Below are positions 59,115 through 64,000 of a stretch of 64,000 nt of DNA, one piece after another; the stretch's first letter is position 1; each line of letters begins with the position of its first letter. The position numbers were made by a program, and so were the translations under genes. Location of the stretch: the NCBI GenBank assembly GCA_030144725.1, contig JASKMD010000008.1, forward strand, positions 2,817,400 through 2,881,399, read 5' to 3'. This DNA comes from Haematococcus lacustris. Its lineage: Eukaryota; Chlorophyta; Chlorophyceae; Chlamydomonadales; Haematococcaceae. Below the pieces are notes generated by a model. It was not told where the DNA came from and made no database searches. It saw only the letters and a list, made by a program, of their open reading frames with translations.

Positions 59115-60665
59115 GCGACTGTTTGGCGGCCTTGCGAGTACGCCAATGGCGAAACTGTGGTCAAACAGTTCACCCCTGAGCAGGCTGAACAGTGGCGAGA
59201 AGCAGTGCTTGAGCTGGGTGTTGCCTTGACACGCCTCCCCGCCAGCCTTCATCCAACGGCTAAGGAGGAGTGGGCATTGCAGCTCCTGAGCTTGGTGTTT
59301 GGCCATGCCATCTTCAACGACATCCCCCTCACGGAAGCATATGGTTGGCCAGTCGTCAGCAAAAAGAAGCTGGCCGTGCAATACAGCACCGGCCAGCGCC
59401 TGCAGATGCCCTTTACCACGGCGACTGCAGATGGCAGCCTGCCAGATGAGGTCTCCATGTCAGGGTGCTGGACAGCCCGCTCCTTACGCATCCTGAGAAA
59501 GGCGCAAACCACAGCAGCCCAGAACAATGCAGCAGGCGAAGCAGCACGGACCCGGTTGACGAAGTATGCCACAGCAGTCAGAATTGCTCGCCCTTACCTC
59601 GAAAGGCTACAGCAGCATGCTTCACAGCTCTCCCAGGTCACCCTCAGAGGGGGTACAGTGTTGACCAACGACACCATGCATGGACGTGCCGTCAGATCTG
59701 TGGACATGGCCCTTACAAAGGCCACAGGTCTGGTGGCAGCCCAGGCGTTGCATGTGGACGTCAACCCGGACCCTTCCCTCTCCATCCCCCCCCCCTCAAC
59801 AACAGCAGCGACAACCGCAGCAGCACCCCAGTCCAGCAGCCCTCCCCCACAAGCCGTTCCCTCCACCACAGTGCCTGCTGCGTCTTCAGCAGCAACCCCC
59901 GCAGCCCCCCCCAGGATCATTTGGGGGCGAGATGGTCTGGTGATGATCATCGCTGTTGGAGTGACGCAGGTGCTGGTCAGCCCAGGCAGCCATGTGCAGG
60001 TGTTGAAAGTGGAGGCCAAGCACAAGGGAACCATGAAAGAAGCAGCCTTGAAGAAGGCCATGAAGGCGATGCCATTGATGCAGGTCTACAGGGTGACCTT
60101 ACAGCCGGGTGAGGTGTTGGGGATGCGCGGCTACACGGTCCATGCAGGGGATTGGGGCCTTCCGGGCAATGCTTCCACAAGGGTGCACTTCTATGGCAGC
60201 GAGGGGTACATCAACAATGCCACCTGCTTCCTGTCCATGTTGGACGTGGAGTTTGTGCACAAATGTCAGCCCACCAGTCACCCTCAGCGTCGTCAGCAGC
60301 ATGACAACTGGCCAGAGGGGTTAGGGCCATTACATGGAGGTGTTTATGTGCAGCCTGAGCCCTATGAGCGGCCGGCCCAAGCACCGGTGGACGCCCAGTG
60401 GAACAAAGACTGGGCGTTGGGTGAAGAGGACGTGCAAGAAGAGTTGGGCAAACTGTTGGCTCATTGGGATGAGTCTATGGCTGCTGAGGCGGCAGAGGCA
60501 TCTGATGAGGGGGAGCAGCCTAAAAAAGGAAAGGTGGCACAGCAGGATGTAGAGGCACTAGATGGAGAGGAGGCAGAGGAGGCTGAGGAGGCAGATGAGA
60601 CAGAGGAGGCAGATGAGACAGAAGAGGCAGAGGTGGGAGAGTCAGACGATGATGAGGAGGTGTAG
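59115..60665 (+). CDS. Dioxygenase/cupin-like protein, right-arm copy (intact exon)
   Basis: One 1551-bp exon, open from a GACTGCAG acceptor to TAG; an in-frame stop lies just upstream (59106), so translation must enter by splicing or start inside. About 516 residues. Residues 15-210 are helical-looking with QFTPEQAEQW near the start. Residues 215-260 are a Pro/Ser/Ala-rich linker. The next 110 residues contain MRGYTVHAGDWG and STRVHFYG, a His...Asp...Arg pattern like the double-stranded beta-helix of 2-oxoglutarate/Fe(II) dioxygenases and related cupins; the upstream HxD pair is not obvious, so activity is uncertain. The last 70 residues are an acidic Glu/Ala/Asp tail ending DDDEEV. It lies downstream of the telomere-like array. 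The first exons are not found. Confidence 0.6.
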   Translation, partial: ATVWRPCEYANGETVVKQFTPEQAEQWREAVLELGVALTRLPASLHPTAKEEWALQLLSLVFGHAIFNDIPLTEAYGWPVVSKKKLAVQYSTGQRLQMPFTTATADGSLPDEVSMSGCWTARSLRILRKAQTTAAQNNAAGEAARTRLTKYATAVRIARPYLERLQQHASQLSQVTLRGGTVLTNDTMHGRAVRSVDMALTKATGLVAAQALHVDVNPDPSLSIPPPSTTAATTAAAPQSSSPPPQAVPSTTVPAASSAATPAAPPRIIWGRDGLVMIIAVGVTQVLVSPGSHVQVLKVEAKHKGTMKEAALKKAMKAMPLMQVYRVTLQPGEVLGMRGYTVHAGDWGLPGNASTRVHFYGSEGYINNATCFLSMLDVEFVHKCQPTSHPQRRQQHDNWPEGLGPLHGGVYVQPEPYERPAQAPVDAQWNKDWALGEEDVQEELGKLLAHWDESMAAEAAEASDEGEQPKKGKVAQQDVEALDGEEAEEAEEADETEEADETEEAEVGESDDDEEV

Positions 60666-60890
60666 CATGAATGACGTTATGATGTTGTGTGTGGGAATCA
60701 TGGCGACATTGTTTCAAAAACACCATATCTGTGTCTATAACAGGCTACAATACTGGACACCTCTACAGTACTGCAGGTGGATACGTTGTTAACAATGGTC
60801 GGTTTGGACGGTTGTAAACGGCGAGGCAAAGGCGCTGGCGCGGGACACCTCAAGACCGAGGCAAGCGGGCACGGAGCGCACGCTGCGATG

Positions 60891-61098
60891 CCTACAGTAC
60901 TGTAGATGTCTACAGTACTGTAGATGTCTACAGTACTGTAGATGTCTACAGTACTGTGAATGTCGACAGTACTGTAAATGGTCTTTCGAGGTACCTCGAG
61001 GTATCTACAGTACTGTAGATGTCTACAGTACTGTAGATGTCTACAGTACTGTAGATGTCTACAGTACTGTAGATGTCTACAGTACTGTAAATGTCTAC
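60891..61098. repeat. 18-bp palindromic satellite, middle block
   Basis: Eleven or so TACAGTACTGTA units, with one GGTACCTCGAGGTA interruption near 60978. It is the mirror continuation of the left block but much shorter. Confidence 0.95.
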
Positions 61099-61319
61099 AT
61101 GCACTCCTACAATTTAGGCCCTGCGTTTGTCCCTGCGCGTTGGCCGACCTTGTCCAAATGGGCTGAAACTTGGCACGTTGGTAGCTTGTGATGTAAGGAA
61201 TCCATCCCAAAAGAAATCAGGTCAAAAAAATCAAAGGCTAAGGCTCGGCGGCCCGTGGCGTTCACGCAGGGACGGATACAGGGATTGAGGGGGGGGCGCA
61301 GGGCCTAAAAGGCAGCCAC

Positions 61320-62215
61320 CAGCCAGGCCTTGCCAGTTTCTCGTCGCCTGATCCCGCTTGGGGAAGCTATATGTGTGCTGCCTTGTATCCTAAGGGATGA
61401 ACGATGCCGCCGTTAGAACTGCTCTACAACACGCAAACTTCGTCACTCGCAAGCTTCGCGATTCACTAACTTTGAAAGTTCACTAACCAAGATAGCGCTT
61501 ATCCAGACTGTGCTAGGCCTTGTCGGGAACGTACTGCGATGTATTGGCAAAGGCTTGCGTCAAGATTGGCCTTAGTAGGAGGAATGAAGGTGCACCGACA
61601 AGGCCTGGCTGGTGGCTGCCACAGAGGAGGGCCCGTTGCACGCTAGTGGTGGTAAGTGGCTTCGGCTGGCAATTGAGCGATGTGCGATGTGTCTCGCCGC
61701 CTCGTGGCTTGCAGGTTTGCCGGCTTGCACGCTCGCAGGCTTGCAGGATCCGGACTGCACTCGTACACTATGCCAGGTGCGATGTCGCAGTGCGGTGCAG
61801 CCGCCGTTTTCGTGGTAGCAGTCACGCAGCACCAGTCGCGCTTCATCTATATAGCGTCACGTTCCACCACATCTGTGTTGCCTGCCTGATTGCAGATGAA
61901 CGTCGTGGGTGCGTCCTTCATCAGTAAGGTGTGTGCTCTTGTGCACATGTCCCCTTGTGTGCATGTTGTTGTTGTGCAGGGGTGCAGCAGCCTCTTGGCA
62001 GTGGTGTGGCAATGGAGCAGTAGTGCAAGCCAGGATCAGCAGCCAAGAGGCCGTAGCAGCTTGGTGGCAGCCAGCTTACAGGCAGGAGCCAGCTGACATG
62101 CAGCAGCCAGACTCCAGCCTAAATGATCGCAGTAGATGGATGTGATGTATGTAGTTGGATGTAGCAAACACGGAGAAGGTTATTTGTGCTTGTGTTAGAT
62201 ACTGCTGTAAGCATC
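61320..62215. other. Interior of the element, no gene recognised
   Basis: About 900 bp without an exon or ORF that I can support. A short run of gcttgcaggtttgccggcttg-type words lies at 61710-61750. Confidence 0.4.
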
Positions 62216-62239
62216 ATGCACGTTCCTACAATCCCTGCG

Positions 62240-63580
62240 TCTGCCCCTGCATCCGTCCCTGCGTCCGTCCCTGCACTCGAGCCCTGCGTCCGTCCCTGCA
62301 CTCGAGCCCTGCGTCCGTCCCTGCGATAATCCCTGCGCTAATCCCTGCGTTAATCCCTGCGTTGATCCCTGCGATAATCCCTGCGTTAATCCCTGCGATA
62401 ATCCCTGCGATAATCCCTGCGATAATCCCTGCGTTAATCCCTGCGTTAATCCCTGCGTTAGTCCCTGCGTTAATCCCTGCGATAATCCCTGCGTTAATCC
62501 CTGCGTTAATCCCTGCGTTAATCCCTGCGATAATCCCTGCGTTAATCCCTGCGTTAATCCCTGCGTTAATCCCTGCGTTAATCCCTGCGTTAATCCCTGC
62601 GTTAATCCCTGCGTTAATCCCTGCGTTAATCCCTGCGATAATCCCTGCGTTAATCCCTGCGTTAATCCCTGCGTTAATCCCTGCGGTAATCCCTGCGTTA
62701 ATCCCTGCGTTAATCCCTGCGATAATCCCTGCGCTAATCCCTGCGTTAATCCCTGCGTTGATCCCTGCGATAATCCCTGCGTTAATCCCTGCGATAATCC
62801 CTGCGATAATCCCTGCGATAATCCCTGCGTTAATCCCTGCGTTAATCCCTGCGTTAATCCCTGCGTTAATCCCTGCGATAATCCCTGCGTTAATCCCTGC
62901 GTTAATCCCTGCGTTAATCCCTGCGATAATCCCTGCGTTAATCCCTGCGTTAATCCCTGCGTTAATCCCTGCGTTAATCCCTGCGGTAATCCCTGCGATA
63001 ATCCCTGCGATAATCCCTGCGTTAATCCCTGCGATAATCCCTGCGATAATCCCTGCGATAATCCCTGCGTTAATCCCTGCGTTAATCCCTGCGTTAATCC
63101 CTGCGATAATCCCTGCGTTAATCCCTGCGCTAATCCCTGCGTTAATCCCTGCGTTAATCCCTGCGATAATCCCTGCGATAATCCCTGCGCTAATCCCTGC
63201 GATAATCCCTGCGTTAATCCCTGCGTTAATCCCTGCGTTAATCCCTGCGATAATCCCTGCGTTAATCCCTGCGCTCGTCCCTGCGCCCATAATCCCTGCG
63301 CTCATCCCTGCGTTATTCCCTGCGCTCGTCCCTGCGCCCATAATCCCTGCGCTCGTCCCTGCGTTCATCCCTGCGCTCGTCCCTGCGTTTATCCCTGCGC
63401 TCATCCCTGCGCCCATAATCCCTGCGCTCGTCCCTGCGTTAATCCCTGCGCTCATCCCTGCGCCCATAATCCCTGCGCTCATCCCTGCGCTCATCCCTGC
63501 GTTCGTCCCTGCACCCCCCCTTCCATCCCTGCGTTTGTCCCTGCGCCCCCCCCTCAATCCCTTCATCCGTCCCTGCGTGA
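62240..63580 (+). repeat. 12-bp CCCTGCGTTAAT minisatellite
   Basis: Roughly 110 units. The last five bases alternate among TTAAT, ATAAT, CTAAT and GGTAAT forms; toward the right end CTCAT, CTCGT and CCCATAAT units replace them. Because 12 is divisible by three, frames of 450-530 codons stay open on both strands (Ile-Pro-Ala and Gly-Ile-Asn-Ala repeats); these are artefacts. Confidence 0.95.
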
Positions 63581-63745
63581 ACGCCACGGGCCGCCGAGCC
63601 TTAGCCTTTGATTTTTTTGACCTGATTTCTTTTGGGATGGATTCCTTACATCACAAGCTACCAATGTGCCAAGTTTCAGCCCATTTGGACAAGGTCGGCC
63701 AACGCGCAGGGACAAGCGCAGGGCCTAAATTGTAGGAGTGCATGT

Positions 63746-64000
63746 AGACATTTACAGTACTGTAGACATCTACAGTACTGTAGACATCTACAGTACTGTA
63801 GACATCTACAGTACTGTAGATACCTCGAGGTACCTCGAAAGACCATTTACAGTACTGTAGACATCTACAGTACTGTAGACATTCACAGTACTGTAGACAT
63901 CTACAGTACTGTAGACATCTACAGTACTGTAGACATCTACAGTACTGTAGACATCTACAGTACTGAAGATACCTCGAGGTACCTCGAAAGACCATTTACA
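63746..64000. repeat. 18-bp palindromic satellite, right block
   Basis: TACAGTACTGTAGACATC units with GGTACCTCGAGGTACC-type interruptions at about 63820 and 63968 (148 bp apart). The array runs off the window. Confidence 0.95.

Larger units (their letters stand above)
58394..60890 (+). repeat. Right arm of 2.5-kb palindrome
   Basis: Inverted copy of 55243-57735, separated from it by a 658-bp loop (57736-58393). Its inner edge falls in the middle of an intron of the Lys/Ala-rich gene. Confidence 0.9.
61099..63745. mobile_element. 2.65-kb inverted-repeat element with CCCTGCG minisatellite
   Basis: The first 205 bp (from TGCACTCCTACAATTTAGG) are repeated in reverse complement at 63538-63745. 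The ends contain CCCTGCG words, ACCTTGTCC, GCTGAAACTTGG and a CGGCGGCCCGTGGCGTTCACG block. Both sides are flanked by the 18-bp satellite, into which the element appears inserted; the satellite's symmetry hides any target duplication. A second left-end-like word (GCACGTTCCTACAATCCCTG) at 62219 suggests a nested 1.5-kb unit. No transposase is present. The small element at 4445-4582 belongs to the same family. Confidence 0.6.

Noticed and set aside
59089..59150. Resemblance of NIVYDCRRLFGG to an Hsp70 ATPase-domain phrase
   Set aside because: It lies in a different frame from the long exon, is only about 12 residues, and overlaps the predicted intron/exon border.
57051..59173. Gly-Leu, Ala-Leu and Ser-Pro repeat proteins
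   Set aside because: Six-frame products of the GGGCTA array.
62155..63735. Frames of 526 and 453 codons (Ile-Pro-Ala and Gly-Ile-Asn-Ala repeats)
   Set aside because: They result from a 12-bp minisatellite whose period is a multiple of three. No exon borders or unique sequence support a protein.

Overview
The window is nuclear DNA of a GC-rich eukaryote, most likely a green alga of the order Chlamydomonadales. The signs are short phase-consistent introns with GTGAGT/GTAAG donors and TGCAG acceptors, TGTAA (the usual polyadenylation signal of these algae) about 0.5 kb downstream of stop codons, Ala/Ser/Gly-rich secreted proteins, and a very high load of mini- and microsatellites. There are no operons, rRNA or tRNA genes that I can see. 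The species cannot be fixed from the sequence.

Layout. 1-5056: repeats (a 200-bp fold-back element, a 233-bp direct repeat framing a 2-kb 37-bp minisatellite, a G-rich minisatellite, a small TIR element) and a broken ORF. 5057-42094: a head-to-tail array of 11 gene copies on the minus strand. Each complete copy has a signal-peptide exon, a 74-bp exon, n copies of a 249-bp exon separated by 139-bp introns, and a 177-bp last exon. The distance between stop codons is 2151 + 388n bp, with n = 3, 4, 2, 1, 2, 8, 5, 0, 1, 6 for copies 1-10. Copy 6 is broken by a 1460-bp LTR element with a 5-bp target duplication and by a nonsense codon. Copy 8 has lost its signal exon, and copy 11 runs into a GCCCC array. 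42095-46538: a 4.4-kb GCCCC pentanucleotide array. 46539-49736: pieces of unidentified host-type genes on the minus strand and a 0.4-kb TIR element.

49737-54029 is a large imperfect fold-back element full of low-complexity repeats, followed by a frameshifted ORF related to the fragment at 4925-5056. 54353-61098 is a 2.5-kb-arm palindrome with a 658-bp loop. It sits inside an 18-bp palindromic satellite (core TACAGTACTGTA). Each arm has a gene whose C-terminal half has dioxygenase/cupin-like His and Arg motifs (intact in the right arm, frameshifted in the left), a telomere-like GGGCTA array, and the last exon of a second, Lys-rich gene. The loop holds three more exons of that second gene, so the left arm is probably the parent and the right arm the copy. 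61099-63745 is a third inverted-repeat element carrying a 12-bp CCCTGCG minisatellite; the 18-bp satellite resumes after it and runs to the window end.

The main biology is the array. It encodes a family of secreted proteins built from 83-residue modules in which alanine tends to occupy every second position, broken by F-GGG-SS and KGYGG turns. The genes are nearly identical but differ in module number, apparently through unequal recombination at two nested scales (388-bp exon and 2.2-kb gene).
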